This document shows positions 12,310-25,514 of a DNA stretch of 64,000 nucleotides, one piece after another (position 1 is the first letter of the stretch; every line of letters begins with the position of its first letter). A model generated the notes under the pieces. The model did not search any database, had not been told where the DNA came from, and saw only the letters and a list, made by a program, of their open reading frames with translations. The position numbers and the translations under genes are program-made. Origin of the DNA: Rallus limicola (Eukaryota; Chordata; Aves; Gruiformes; Rallidae); the NCBI GenBank assembly GCA_022605955.1, contig JAKCOZ010000060.1, positions 1,572,501-1,636,500 of the forward strand, given 5' to 3'.

Positions 12310-15300
12310 GTTAGGACTTCAAAATGTCAAGTCCTGTGAAAATTCCATTGTACAAGCCAATGATAAATGCAAATGCAGATAATGCACTAAAGAAATATTA
12401 AAGTTGAAGACTTAAACCCCCCAAAAGCAAGAGAACTGTAAATTAATCCTATCATAGCAAATTATCCCAGCCCTCCTGGGTGGCACTCATAGGCTATGTT
12501 GCAGCCACTTGCTTTTTCTTTATTGAAATTTTAATTGTATTTCTTTTTTTTCTTTCTTTCTTTCTCAATTTCTATTGCTATTAAACAATATATTAATTGG
12601 CAGCTGCTGAGCAAAGCTTTTGATCTGACTGACCTTTTGAGCATACCAAGACGTAATGATAGCAACCCTCTGCAGCCAGAGCTAGATCTGCCTGAAATTC
12701 TAATGACAACTTTGAGCTCCCTCTCCCTGAGCTTCTTTGATGGTGTTAGCTCAACTGCCAAAGGGAACAGAGCCTTTTTCATGACACACTATTCCCTGCA
12801 GGAGCAATGGAGAAAAAGATCATTCTTGAAACTCGAGCCTAATTTGATGAGCAAGTATTTATTCCAGAAATTATTTTGAGGAATAGATGACTACTGTGAA
12901 TGCGCAGAGAGAATTAAGAGTTGGTTGGCAGTCAGTGGCTATCCTGCAGCAAAACTGATATATTTTTGTTAAATACCTGGGACTACATTTTATTGATATA
13001 AGTAGTAATGTAGTACAGCCACTCGTTTTACACCTGCCCTTCCAGGCATGCAAGCTCATCCTTACCACACACAGCCACCTATACACCACCCACATAAACT
13101 TCCCATACCTCAACTCTCCAGCCATAAAATGTGAGAAGATCATGGCGCTCCTTCTGAGGAGGGTTGTGAGATTGACTTTGAACCTCACAAGCGCACCAAG
13201 GAGAGCTGTGTTAGTATCTAAGGTAAATTTGAGTCTTCTTCCTGGTGGATCTGGAGAAGAGAGCACAGCATCCCAGTCTGTCTTATTGCACTAGAGGAAG
13301 GGAAAGGGTCTTGTCCTAATGTTCGTTCTTAGTTAAAAATCTGTTCTGGTAGTATATATCAGCACAGTATGTGCCATTGATAAATAATTTTTCTTGGCAG
13401 TGAACCAAAATGTTCAAACTTTTCAGGTCTCTCCATATGATGTAAGTATTTCAACGGGCTAGAAAGACATGCTGTTAGAAGGGCATGCATGACAGGACAT
13501 ATTAGCAATTCATCTGCAAATTATTTGATTTCATCTGAACCCTGTTCTGATTAACCAGGGAGAAAAGCATTGCATTAGATAGAACGTTGCTTGAGCCTGA
13601 GTGAAGAATTGTGTTAGATAAAATCCTCTCATGCCTTTTCTTTTTGTTCCTTACTAGCTCTTTCTAAAGAATATTAGCAACTACACTGGTATATTATGTT
13701 CTTCTGACTCCTTTTGTACTTAACAGTGTGCTAAACAGTGTTATGAATAAATCAAAGGCTAACAGATTTCTACCTTTTAACAATAACAAGTTACACTTGT
13801 CTTCCCTTCTACTGCCTTCTGAAATCTAGATCAATTGATATAATCTTTTTGTGAGTATGAAAGGCATTCTGTCCTCCTTCTCTGTTTGATATCCTTAAGC
13901 TATTATTATTATTTGTTTGTATTACAGTAGCCGTCAAGCCCCAGACAAAATCAAGACCCACCATAATATGCACCAAACGCAGCACAACATCAAACACTCC
14001 TTTTTTCTGCAAGTTTATATTACAGTAACCAGCAGTAATAAAATAATATAAAGTAATATATTATAAAATAAACCCTGTTTTAAAAGAAGGATATTAAAAT
14101 GTAGGTATTTAGTGATATTTAGGTATTTCATTCTCTTTGCACAAGAAAGCTCTACTTAATGCTGGGGTCCACAGGCTTTCATTTGTGTGCCACAGGTTGA
14201 GAATGCATTGCACAGAGACAACCCAAAGCAGTTGCTGGGTACTACTTGGAAGTATTTCAGATACAATGAGTAATATGTATACTGCAGCCTGGTAATTTCT
14301 GGTTTAATGCAATGCTTTGCTCTGTTTTGAGCAACGGCACCCTCAGTGAAAAGCTTTTTTCCCTATCCTGTCCATGGAGCAGCTGCGTATCTGTAGTTTC
14401 CAAGCACTTTCAATAAGCTGGGCTGCAGTGTCTCAGCATTTCATGGGAAGTCTGAAACTAGAACAGACATGACCCAAGATAGATTGTCAGTCCTGGTGAC
14501 AGGAGCATCTTCTCAAATATTCTCCTGAAAAACCTCCTCTATTTAACTGGCTCAGGGTAATTCTTTATAGCAGATCAAATTCTGTCCATCGTGGGGGACT
14601 TAAACCTGTCGGTCAAGCATCCAGAAACCTGCATTTCTCCTTCATCTCGGAGGTATGTTATCTTGTTTCTGCTTTTGCTTAGGAATCCCAGTTGCTGCTG
14701 GGCATTTGTGCTGTTCAGCTGTCATGGAGTTACCATGGAAGACAGAGAAGCATGCAAGAGCCAAGGCTTGGGGGCACAGGGTGCAAGAGCAGGGACGTAA
14801 GGTTATGGAATAACAATGTCAGCCATGTGGCAACTATAAAGCACACACAGTACCTTTCTGCCCAGGAAAGTCATGGTGACACAGGAACAGATGTCGCATA
14901 TGCATGTCGCGCTGAACTAGGTGGTCAACTGCTGTTGCTGAAGGGCAAGTGCTGCATGAGGGGCTGCTCGTTACACTCGTGCATCAGAAATTCCTATTTC
15001 CTATGGCACTGTCTTTGATTAATTACTGTTCCCTTTGCAGACCTGAGTGTGATTTGGATGGACAGAAACAAGTTTCTCAAATCTCATATATGAAGCTCAC
15101 ATGATAAATTTTCCCCCAGCTCTGTCTGACAGGAGCTTCAAATCTAATGAGACCTTTCTGAGATTTCATTGGCAGCTACTTAAACTCAGAAGGCAAGGGA
15201 AAAGAAGTGGTGAAAGCAGGCTAATGTGGAAACTTGATAGAGGCATTTCAGAACCGTAGTGGCGTATCACGCTCCATCCTTAACGTTTCCCACGGTGGGG

Positions 15301-18300
15301 ATGAAAGGAGCTTGCACGAACGTCTGTCAGACAGAAGTTGTTGGTACAGTGTACATCATAACTCTGCCCTGCAGAACGAGGCCATGCAGAAGGTATGTGA
15401 CCAAACGTGTGCAAATTTTTGAAGGGGAATGATCTGACAGGAGTAAGACGTGTCCGTTCCGTCCAGGTAGACCTTGGAAATGTGAATCAGGGAATTAATG
15501 TGCTGTTACACCAACTCACCAACCTGTTGTGTCACAGTGCAAGGGGAGATCAAGAGTACAGTAAAGCAACCAGGTCCTTTGGCCCCATCCAAAAACATTT
15601 CAGGATGGCTGCTGGAGTATCTACATGTGCTGCAGCTCTGCCTGCTGCCGGTTTTCAAATGACCTGTGAGCTGGGCACACATCCCTCAGACTTAATAAAG
15701 TGGGTTTTTTAGTGGTGAAAAATAGATTATTTGATTCTCTAACCAAACATATGACTACATGTTAACATTATCAACATGTAGAGTATGAGCAAGCTGGTCC
15801 TTTACTGTGTAACACCTCAAGAGCTTTGCTAGTGCCCTTGAAATTTTATCTCTATCATAAGCAGAAACTTTTGTCTAAAAGACTTGGCTTATACAAGAGA
15901 ATAACACAGGAAGAGGAAAGAGGGCAAACAAATATTTCTAAAACTAAGATGCCCTACTATTATCTTGACTATTTCAACTGTGAACGTTTTGGACCCAGTG
16001 ACTCTTACATCATGCTAGTACAATGTTCATTGATGTTGCCTTGCACTTCTGTACCTTCATCATTTTTTAGCCATTACCATAGATCCTCGTTCAGTGTGAA
16101 CCTTGGCTCCTACATAACCTCCTGTCATTCTTTCAGTGTTTCCTAAACATATTGAACATCACATTTAATGTTGTTTTAACAGTCCATGTATTTTGTACTA
16201 GTATTCGATTTTCTGAAGTCCATAAATAAAAAAAAACAAACCCAAACCTGGTCTAAAAGATCAGCATAAAATGTCCTGGGTCAGCATTTCCCTGAGCTGC
16301 ATGTTTTAAGCACAGGTAAGTAAATGTGATCATTTAACATTCGGGGTGTTCGGTTTTCTCATCTTGGGTACTTTATCTCATATCTGGGAAGGAAATAATG
16401 AGAGATGGGCTACAGCAACTTAGTTTGTGGAAGCATAACAATGCTTCCGACAATAAAAATCAAGTTGGAAAAAAGAAAGTTTCTCTTTCAAAGAGGAGAC
16501 ATCTGCTTACAGATACTCTCAGATTTATAAACCGTAATTTTTCCAGCCCCTAATCACCTCTTGAAGAGTTTTCAAAAAGTTGTCGAAGGAAACAAAGATG
16601 TGTTTTCCATGGAATTTGACATTGTCCAGTGCGTGGCAAAGGAAAAATGTCTGCTATCTACTTGAGCCTTCTTCCTGCCGTGTCAGTCTGATGAGAAAAA
16701 CTGCATCTTGAAGACAAAAAGAATAGGGGGTTAAGAACAACAGGAGAGATTGATTAACCCTGTGTTGTTATCTAGCAAGTGTCAATAACAAAATGCTACT
16801 GGGCTCCTGCATTGTTTCCTTCTAAATTTCCAGTCTCACACCTGTCACATCTCAAGATAACTATCCATCACAGAGTCAAAGTGGCAAACAACTGTGTGGT
16901 CCCTTGATAAGGAATAGTGACACAATTTGTCTCCTTCTCCTCCCACAGATTGCAACTAATGGGCTAACAGCAGGTTACAATAGCACAAGATGGATTTGAA
17001 TGACTGTCAGTGCAAGCACAGCTGCAGAATAGCCTAAAGAAATGCTTCAGCTCAGATGAAAATCTGAAGCAACGTACAAAATTGAAACCTAATCAATCCG
17101 CTTTAAAAGGATTTAATGGTAGTCTTAAAAGTTAATTATCGCACATATTGGAGGGTTATTTATGACATGCCTTACCCTGTTAATGGCAAACTGTTTCAGA
17201 AGCCAAGGCACAGCTCCCGCACAGCAAATAATATTACAGTGGAGGCAAGCACAATAAGATAGAGCATTAAAGACTACAAAACACCTGTCTGGGATCACAT
17301 GGCATCTTCCAAACAGATTCCATGGCATGACATTTAGATACACTGAGTTTGTAACACAAAAAATATTAAATCAACCGTATGGATAACAAAGCTAGAGGCT
17401 TGGAACTCATTCAGCTCTGAGTGGACAAAGTTTCATCACAGCCCATTTAATTTATGGTTAGAACACACATTTTTACAACAATAACTTGTTGAAATTTGTT
17501 TGTGCCCCCCTCTTTCCCAAAAAAACTCCCTCTGCTAAAAATCTATGCCTACAAATCTGTACTCATAATGGGGAGCTGTGTTCCAGGAACAGCCAGAGGA
17601 ACTGCATTAAAATGGATTGTGAGGTGAAGCGCACATCAGTGACTTAAAAGGAAAACAGCTGCTACAATAGTTATCCACAAGCCAGAAGTTACAGATGCAG
17701 CAGATTCTGCCATGTGGTTACCCTGAAAAGAGAGCCTAGTTCATTAAGTTAAGATAAGGACTCCCCTGGGTAGTCCTTAACTCACCACAGAAGTAAGACC
17801 CTGAGAAAAACCCTAAAACCCAGTCCACCTTCACATATGGCCTTTTTTTGGTTTGTTTTTTCATTTTTTTTTTTAATTCAAGCTTGCTCCTGGATCTGGA
17901 GAAGGAGCTAGAGCAATTGTCCTGGTTTTCAGGTACTGGAAACAGCCTCAGCTTGCACACCCGTGACTTTGTTCAAGCGAGGTCATGTCCCTCTCCACCT
18001 CCGCAAGGGAAGAGGGAAGAGGGAAGGGGTTAACTTTGAGGAAGAAAGCATGACCCCCCTGTTAATATGGGAACTAGGTGCTGCTGCTGCTAGATATGCC
18101 TCTGATCCTCTCTCCTCCTCCGTTGCCAGAGCTCTGTTCACCTCTCTTTTCAGCCTGACTTCAATTTAACACCTTCCATTTCAGGCAAGGGGCACGCTGA
18201 ACAGAAGCCAGCAACATCTGGATTGCATGATGCCGACATCCATGTAGGAAGGTAGGAGGCTTTAGAAAAAATCCCCTGGATGGCTTCACACCTGAAAATG

Positions 18301-18530
18301 ATTGTCCTCCATTTACTAGTCACTCTCTCCCTCGATCCGATGCCTTTTGTTCTCCAACTACCAAAAACTGCAAATGAAAAGGGTTTCCTCAGGGAAAACA
18401 ATGTAGTGCAGTTCCCAGAAGTATTCTGCTCATGGAGCATGGACTGAGGCAGGATATTACCAGGCTGCGGAGAGCAACGAGATAAGCAGATGATTCAGGC
18501 AGGAGGCTCAGCTTGTAACCTGTTGTGAGA
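12310..18530. other. Unique AT-rich noncoding DNA
   Basis: This is a long stretch without recognised repeats apart from short T- or A-runs (12541-12568, 17846-17875). Several frames of 100-131 codons exist (for example 12535-12879 plus, 12871-13266 minus, 14692-15018 plus, 15826-16146 plus). None has a domain I know or paired splice signals that stand out. Blocks such as 17100-17345 have the even, repeat-free look of conserved noncoding DNA, which only alignment could test. Confidence 0.5.
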
Positions 18531-18567
18531 AAAACAAAACAAAACAAAACAAAACAGAACAGAACAA
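18531..18567 (+). repeat. (AAAAC)n simple repeat
   Basis: AAAAC pentamers are followed by two AGAAC-type variants. The repeat lies about 90 bp upstream of the degraded CR1 copy. Confidence 0.9.
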
Positions 18568-18654
18568 ACCCAGACCACAGCCCTGCCTATTTTAACCGTA
18601 AGTAGTGCAGAGAGCCAGAACTCTTGCAATGCATCATTGCAGGGAAAGAACTGG

Positions 18655-19150
18655 ATGACCTTGAAGAGTGAAGATAGAGAAATGTGATGAAATCTAATAG
18701 TACAAAGTGCAGCAGCATGAACTTGGGGGCTAATAGCAGGAATTCCTGCTATCAGCTGGAGTTCATCAGTTGGAAATAATACAGCAGGAGAAAGACTTCA
18801 GTATACTAATTACCTACTGTGTGATTATGAGTTAGTAATACTGCAGCCATAAAAAGTGCTGGGGTGAGGTATTCCTGTCAAAATGCAAAAGTATTCGCTC
18901 CGTCGTGCAAAGCACCCGTGAAATTACACTTGGACTATCGTGCACAGCTACAAGCTGGCAGGTAAAAGGCTCACCAGGGCTGGCACGTCCTCAGGGACCT
19001 TCTGCTAAGACAGAAGGAAAGCCAAGAGCCTGGCTAGGGAACAGGAATGAAAAGGGTCTGGCTTTCTTTTAGTTTGCAAAAGGAGGACTGAGGAGGGGTA
19101 TGACTGCAGCCTATAAATACATCAGTGGTGAAGAACAACTGCTAGCGAAG
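18655..19150 (+). mobile_element. Ancient CR1 LINE fragment (ORF2 3' part)
   Basis: A degraded plus-strand copy is recognisable from blocks in CR1 order. First is a GATGAAATCTAATAGTACAA-like block with CTTGGGGGC (about 18685-18730). Next is a region corresponding to the GCAGCCATAAAAAGTGCT block (18842). Then comes TTACACTTGGACTATCGTGC, matching the usual CCTGGAATACTGTGTCC position (about 18924). Last are a GGAGGACTGAGGAGGGG block and GCAGCCTATAAATACATCAG (about 19081-19128). The reading frame is destroyed. It is much older than the CR1 copies at 41-53 kb. Exact ends are approximate. Confidence 0.65.
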
Positions 19151-19159
19151 GACAGCGTT

Positions 19160-21925
19160 GACTCAGGAGCAAATGTGACTACACTGCAGTGAGTACGTGT
19201 ATGTTTGTCATCAGAGGAATATTCCCAGCCCTGAGAGGGTTCTGCAAACACTTTCAGCAGGAGTAGTCTGCAGACTGAGTTGCTTTAGACAGATGTTTTC
19301 ACCCATTTCCTAATGTGGCTGCATGACCTCAATATATAATTAGACCTCAGACCTGCTGTCCTAGACCTGATGGTCCAGAAAGTACTTTTCCAGGGATATA
19401 TCCAGTGACACAGTGAATGAGGGGACTGAACCCTCACCCCTTCTGCGATCGCTACCCTGAGGTTCATACCTTTACCAAGCAAAAGTGTGAAGCACTTCAG
19501 GAGGTTATGGATATAAAGCAAGCTGCATCCAGATGTTTCGCTGGGAAGCCAAGGCTGAAGCTGCCCTTTAAGAAGCTTACAAGTTGAGCTGGTAAGGGAA
19601 GTAAAGACAACATGTTGGTAGCCTTTCTCTAAAAAACTCCCTCCCATTTTCTACCCATATTCCCCCTATTCTAAGCGTATTGAACTTCCCAAGAGCCCAG
19701 AGTTACAGCTAAAGTTGAAACCCAACTCAACTTTAATCAAATTATAAAAAAATATTAAAAAAAAAACCAAAGAAAAAAAAACCCAAACCAAACTCCAAAC
19801 AAACAAGCCAAAACCAAGCACACAAACAAAACCTACTGAATGATGGTAAATTTCTTTTCCTGATTTCTTTTCCTGATTTCCACTTATATCACTGTCTCAG
19901 TTCACTTGAAGGTGCTTCATTTAAGATTTCCTTGTTTTTTCCACTCAAAACCGACAATAATATTCAAGCCCTTGCCTTCTTTTCTACAATAACTCAAGGC
20001 AGGACAAAAAAGTGGTGCTAACAAAACAGGTGAGGAAAAACTGCCTTGTTGAATTAATTTAATAAATATCTGCAACGTTGAAATAAAGTCATCACTTTTC
20101 TGTGTGCCCTTTTGGCACCATGCAAACCTCTACCTTGTCTGCATAATGTGATAACATAAGCAGATTGTGTAAAAGCAACCAACCCTTGTTGGAACTAATG
20201 AAACAAGTAGCTATGCTTTACCTCTCAAATTAATGTTTCATAAAAGCTGTGATTACCTCTTCCTGATAAATGGCAGAATCAGGTAATTTTAAAAAAAGCA
20301 TCACATAATTTTGGGGCTTATCATGCCAATTTGGCCATGAGAACTTGCTAGAATACTACCATTCCTGATCACGGAACATCTTCAGACAAACAACACTTCA
20401 TTGTGAGCAGAAGCCATGAAGAGCTTTTTCCCCCTTTCGAAAGTCCATTTCCTTCCTCAAAGCTGGAAATAATTTTTAACCCATACTGGAAAAATACATG
20501 CTTTAAAATCTGATTTATCTCAACTTCACATAGTCTAAAAAGATATTTTACATCATTGGGAAAGAGAAGCATGATGTCCTTATATATATCAGTCTTGACA
20601 TACTTTTTGAGCAACTAATTTGAGGGAATTATATTTTCCTTTCTATTTGAGACATTTTATTGGCTCTTTTCATGGCAGCAAAGATGTTAAGGTGCTGTTT
20701 CCAGGGCAGACATCCCTGTCAGAGAGGAACATTCCTGTTTTCTTCTGTGTCCCAGACTCTCAGCAGAGAGAAGAGGAAGGACATAAATCATCAGAGGCCT
20801 GTGAAGAGGTGTAAGGATACTCTGCGTAAGTCAATTACATCTTTGCTACGTGTGACTAACGTGGCTATCTCTCGTGCCTCCTTTCTGGAAAACCTTTGTA
20901 TTGTACCCACTATCATTTACTTACCCTTCCTTTCTGATATTTATGCCTGTGGCGTTAACCAGGTGAACAGCACAGAGCAACAATAACAGATAGAGGAGTT
21001 ATGTTTTGCACTATCTCTGATCGTCTACCTGTTTTATAGACAGGATTAGAAAATTTATATTACAGTCTCAGGAATACATTTTATGTTCCCCTTTTCTGGA
21101 CAGATGTTGAAAAAATATTAAAAGGGGATTTTTTTATTTTTAAAGTCTTATTACCAGTAAGCTATTGCCGTGTTAACATCATCTGCATTGTAGCAACAGG
21201 AACTCCAGGAAAGCATCTCCTCCTTCTGACGCTTTCTCTCTTTAAATTTTATTTATAGCCTTGCAAAATACTTGCATCCATGTAACCCAACCTTGCCGAC
21301 TTGCTGGAAGATTAAAGATATCGTGATATTCTTGAGAACAGAGATGTGAATAACCTCGCCTTTCACACATTAAAAGTGAGATGAGAACCTCTCTGGAGTG
21401 AAAGGACGTTGTGCTGTGCAGAGCTGACACACGAGCCACTGACCCCGCTGCTCATCGTGATGTGCTGGTCCTGCAGCATTAATCAGCACTTCCACTCTTG
21501 TGCCTCCCTGCTTGTTAAGGATCCCCATCCTCAGGACAGGCGATGCTAAATGAGTACCCTGAATCGCACAAGGGAGGTTGTGCTGGCAGGAAAAGGCACC
21601 AAAGGGGAAACCACCCCAAAAATACACTTGGTAAAAGCCCTCTGAGCAAGATCTGAGAGTAGGTCCCAGTGTGATTATTTTTTCATACTGTCTAATCCCT
21701 TCACACAACTTGCCTGAGAAAACACACCTGAAAAGTGCACTTTAAATTGATTTATTTCTTTTTTTTTAAAATAATCAGTTGTAGCCTTTGCAATAGTGTG
21801 CTTGGTGTGGGGGTTTTAGCTTTTGCTTGCCTGGTAATGGAAGAATATTCTTGTGCCTCTTCTATGTTCTTGTCCCTTTTCCATGTTAACTGTCACGGCT
21901 TGGTTATGGATGGTTTCATTTAAAA
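19160..21925. other. Unique noncoding DNA with an A/C-rich tract
   Basis: No gene is recognised. An A/C-rich low-complexity tract occupies about 19745-19835. A perfect 13-bp tandem duplication lies at 19851-19876. The part 20100-20360 is even, AT-rich and repeat-free. Frames up to 120 codons (19285-19647 minus) show no domain I know. Confidence 0.5.
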
Positions 21926-21933
21926 ACCAACAG

Positions 21934-21962
21934 AAAAAAAAAAAAAAAAAAAACAAAAAAAA
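21934..21962 (+). repeat. Poly-A tract
   Basis: Twenty A residues, one C, then eight A residues, followed by an A/C-rich tail to about 21980. No retroposed body is recognisable upstream. Confidence 0.9.
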
Positions 21963-21964
21963 CC

Positions 21965-24850
21965 ACCCCAAACCAACAAAAAGACTTTTTTCCTGTCCTT
22001 TCCTTTGTTGTGAACCTGGTTCCAGTTTCTGCCTATCTCTCTCTCACACTTCCTTTGACCTTTTCCTCCCTGTTTCTCTCTCTCTCTTCTTTGTCCACAT
22101 TGGCAATAGTCTTCAGCTTTTGCTCTTTTATGAACCTCCTGCTTCTCCTCGTTTCAGCTCTCTGGACCTGATTTGCAGCTGCTGTGCTCTTCCTACAGTC
22201 GTTTACACATGTGGGACACAGGTGTAAAATACTACCATTTCCATTTATGCTGCTTGTAAATGTCAGGAGAAGAGAAAGGAGAACCTGTCCTTCCCAGAGT
22301 GAATCAGCAGACTTTCAGGAGTGTCGGATACATATGAACAAAATCTGTTCGAGTCACCAATCACTCCTAATCCATGCCTGATCTCTCACAAACCCTCTCA
22401 TGCTATTGCTTAACCCTCCAGATCTCCATTGTTCCCAACAGCTCCTTTAATCCAGATTTTTCTTTAAATGAGAGGATGTTTCACTTTGATTTGGGGGAAT
22501 TTTTTTTTTCGTATTTAATTATTTTTTAATTTTTTTTTTTTTTTTTTTTTACAGCTTCCAGACACCAGGAGAACTGAGCTAAAAATACATGCATGGCGTC
22601 AGGTATCCACGTGTCATGTTTACCCTCCCATACAGAAAGCAATGCAAGAGTGACTGGAAGCAGAAAATAAACTCTGCGTATATATATATATATTTTTTTT
22701 TTTTTTTCACTTAATGACAGAAGCCACACCACATTTTCCTTATTGTAGGTCTTTTCTGAATTCACTGACCTCGTGGGATCAGGGGGTTTTGTGAAATTTT
22801 TACTATTTTTGGGTCAGACGTACTCTGAGAAATCTCGCTCTTTTTTTGTATAGGTAAGGTTAAAAAACCATTTTTTTCAAAAAAAAAGAGAGAGAATAAT
22901 TGCAGGAAGCAAATGGTGAACTGTAAAGTGATGAAAAGCCAACATCAGATTGCCTCAAGTCCTGGTACCAACCCTGCTCTTGCATTGCCCGTTCCTGCCC
23001 ATGGTGTGCTACAGACACAGTGGGAAGAAGAGCTATTCAGGAGGGCGCAAGCACTCAGCACCCTGCCCTCTGCTCCAGGTCTGGGGACCAAACAGAGCAT
23101 GATAAACCAACCCAACAGCCCACAAGAGAAGATTACCTACCCTACAAGCACATGCTATGAGGACTTTCTGCCACCGTTTCATTGTCAGGCTCCAGCATCC
23201 CTTTAGACATTTAGCTGTTGCACGTTTTACCGCAGGCTGCTTTCCTTAGCTGCTCGTTTCGACATGTGCCCCTGTGATAAATTTTATCAGTGCTCAGCTG
23301 GAGGGTTTTCCATGAGGCAGCTGCACAGTGGCTTTTTTATCTGTCATGGCACCCCCCAACCAAAACGCAACCATTTTAATTTATTTAAAAAAAAAAAAAA
23401 AAAACCAACAAAACTTAATTTATGTTGTGGCATTTCTGGCTGCAGATGCTCAGTCAGCAGTTTGTGCTCCCAGAGGAAGCTTACGTGGAAACAGGGAGCC
23501 AAGCCACAAAGTAGAATATGGCTGGGATTAAAGCAACAACAAATTGTAATTAAAAAGTATTAGCGGCTGTCTGCTTCCAAACGGCAAGGAGGAGTTCGTA
23601 TCTGCTTCCCTGCTTGTCTCACCACTTGTGTTCCTGGTGCAGTGGCAACTGGTTCGTTTTCTCTTCTTTTTAATTCACTCACCTCAAGTATAAACTGGTC
23701 TTAGCAGCAACATCATGTAAAAGGACTGCTGGCCAGAGAGAGAGAGTGCGCAAACTCAGAACTTAAAAGCCAGTGATGGCAAAGTATCTATCTATAGGTA
23801 CCTTTTTATTTTCCCTATATTTTTATTTGAATTTGATTTTTGATGCTCCTCTAGAAGCTTCCCCATCAATGGCACTTGTCAGAACATTTATTTAGTGTTT
23901 ATTTCTTCAGTCATCCTGTTTAACAGTCTGCAAGTTAAAACATCTTGGTGCAAAGTTTGACTGCCAACAAGGACATTTTGGACAGGATGAATAGTATCAT
24001 ATAGTAAGTTTCCAGTGTCCATAACAGAGAATTTTAAAGATCATCTGCAGGATTAATTTCACTTTTTCAAGCTACCCTGTAGGTGGAAAAATTTCACTTA
24101 CAAGTGTTTTTTTTTTTTTCAATTTTCCTTTCTTAAACTTTATCATCCAAGAAAGTATATGGCATGAAAATTTTGCCAGCCGTTCATCTGTCCTCTGGAT
24201 TTTGAGGCAATGACTACATAATACGCTCATTACAAAGGAAATAGCAGTTTAAATAATACCAGTTTATTTCTACAGGCACTACCCAGACGAGCAACATTCA
24301 CTAAGGTTATTCTGAGATTACATCAAATGTATGAGCTCTTATATCGCTGAACTGGGAAAAGATTATCATTCATGTGCTGAAACTCTGTAATTTTATAGAT
24401 TTTTTTTTTGTTGTTATGATTTGCTCTATATTGATTTTTAAATTGGATTCCCCTAACTGCCAGATTTGTACACCTAGGAGCTGCTATGGCTCTAAGGTAG
24501 TATACCAAAATATATATTCTTCAGGTACCAATATGTATGTGTGTGTATACATAAATATATTTAACTCAATAAATATTCCTCTAAAATACCTCAATATTTA
24601 GCCTATCCTGGATATGTATTTACCCAGTCTACCTCCTATGTTTACCTAAGTGATTAGAAAAGTCTCTCGGGCAAACAGTGTAGGTTTTATAACCTTCCAT
24701 GGAAGTTTTTGTAAATTTGCTTTTTAAAGAAAAAGATCACTTTGGCTTCTTACTCTGTTAATTTCCTTTTTTTTTTTTTTTTTAATATATAAAATTTTCC
24801 TTCTTGTCCTTCAAGGGAAACTGGATAAATAAATGAAAAAGTATTCCTGT
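21965..24850. other. Noncoding DNA with several A/T homopolymer runs
   Basis: Contains T21 at 22530-22550, a (TA)n plus T-run at 22677-22706, A18 at 23387-23404, a T-run near 24105-24118 and T17 at 24767-24783. No gene or interspersed repeat is recognised. Frames up to 124 codons (21853-22227 plus) run through pyrimidine-rich sequence and look spurious. Confidence 0.55.
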
Positions 24851-24854
24851 TTTT

Positions 24855-24970
24855 GGACCAGGATTCAGCAAAGGATTCAAACTTTAAAAAACTGGCCCCG
24901 TTGACTGCACAGGGAATTACCATGTGCTCAGAGGAAGGTTTGTACTTAACTTCCTTGCTGAAGCAGGAGT
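24855..24970. mobile_element. Short inverted-repeat (MITE-like) relic
   Basis: The ends GGACCAGGATTCAGCAAAGG and TTCCTTGCTGAAGCAGG are imperfect inverted repeats. The interior carries a CATGTGCTCAG block, corresponding to the AAGCACATG-type motif of the GGGCCTGATTCAGCAAAG family of amniote inverted-repeat elements. It is more degraded than the copy at 12.2 kb. Confidence 0.5.
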
Positions 24971-25418
24971 TGCAGTGATCTCTTTTGCTAGTGGATAGCA
25001 AATAACTTAAGAGTGCTGCATTAATATCAATGGAAGAAAACTAAAAATCAGGGAAGTTGCTGGAAAATACAAAAAGGATGCCTTTATTGAAGGTTTTGGT
25101 CCCCTTGTTTAGAGATGGAGGCTTTAGATAACAGAGCCTTAGCTGATTTGGTCGATTTTTGGCACACAGCATCCTGGAACCATCCTTACTTCCATGTCTA
25201 ATGAAAGTAAGGCCATACTCCGTGGGGAAGAATAAAGCCTAAGGAAAACAAAATGTCGCTAAACTACCAGCAGATTGAACAAATAAAACACGGGGGCTTG
25301 CTGTTCAAAAGATGCTTAAGCAGGAACTGAGGGGAAATGTGAACATATATAGTAATGAACTCAGGGTACAAAAGCGGGGCTCGCCGCAATTTGGTCTCTA
25401 AACAATAGCATTTTTTGT

Positions 25419-25511
25419 GGGCTTGGTCCTCAGAGCTGCCTGGGCACTTTAAACAATTTCCATTGACTTCTAGGGGAGAAGAAAACAGTCGGTACTTCAC
25501 AAGACCGAGCC
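25419..25511. mobile_element. Short inverted-repeat (MITE-like) relic
   Basis: The ends GGGCTTGGTCCT and AAGACCGAGCC are inverted repeats. The interior keeps a CCATTGACTTCTAGGGG block, a hallmark of the same group of amniote palindromic elements (CCATTGACTTCAATGGG in intact members). Confidence 0.6.
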
Positions 25512-25514
25512 ACA

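Noticed and set aside
14160..14215. CCACAGGTTGAGAATGCATT, resembling the end of hAT/Charlie-type DNA transposons
   Set aside because: Too short, with no matching opposite terminus.
14585..14640. GGGGGACTTAAACCTGTC, resembling the CR1 endonuclease GDFNL motif
   Set aside because: The match is only about six codons and the flanks do not continue the CR1 pattern.
22501..22706. T-runs and (TA)n taken as possible retroposon tails
   Set aside because: No retroposed body or target-site duplication can be seen beside them; they are ordinary homopolymer and dinucleotide tracts.
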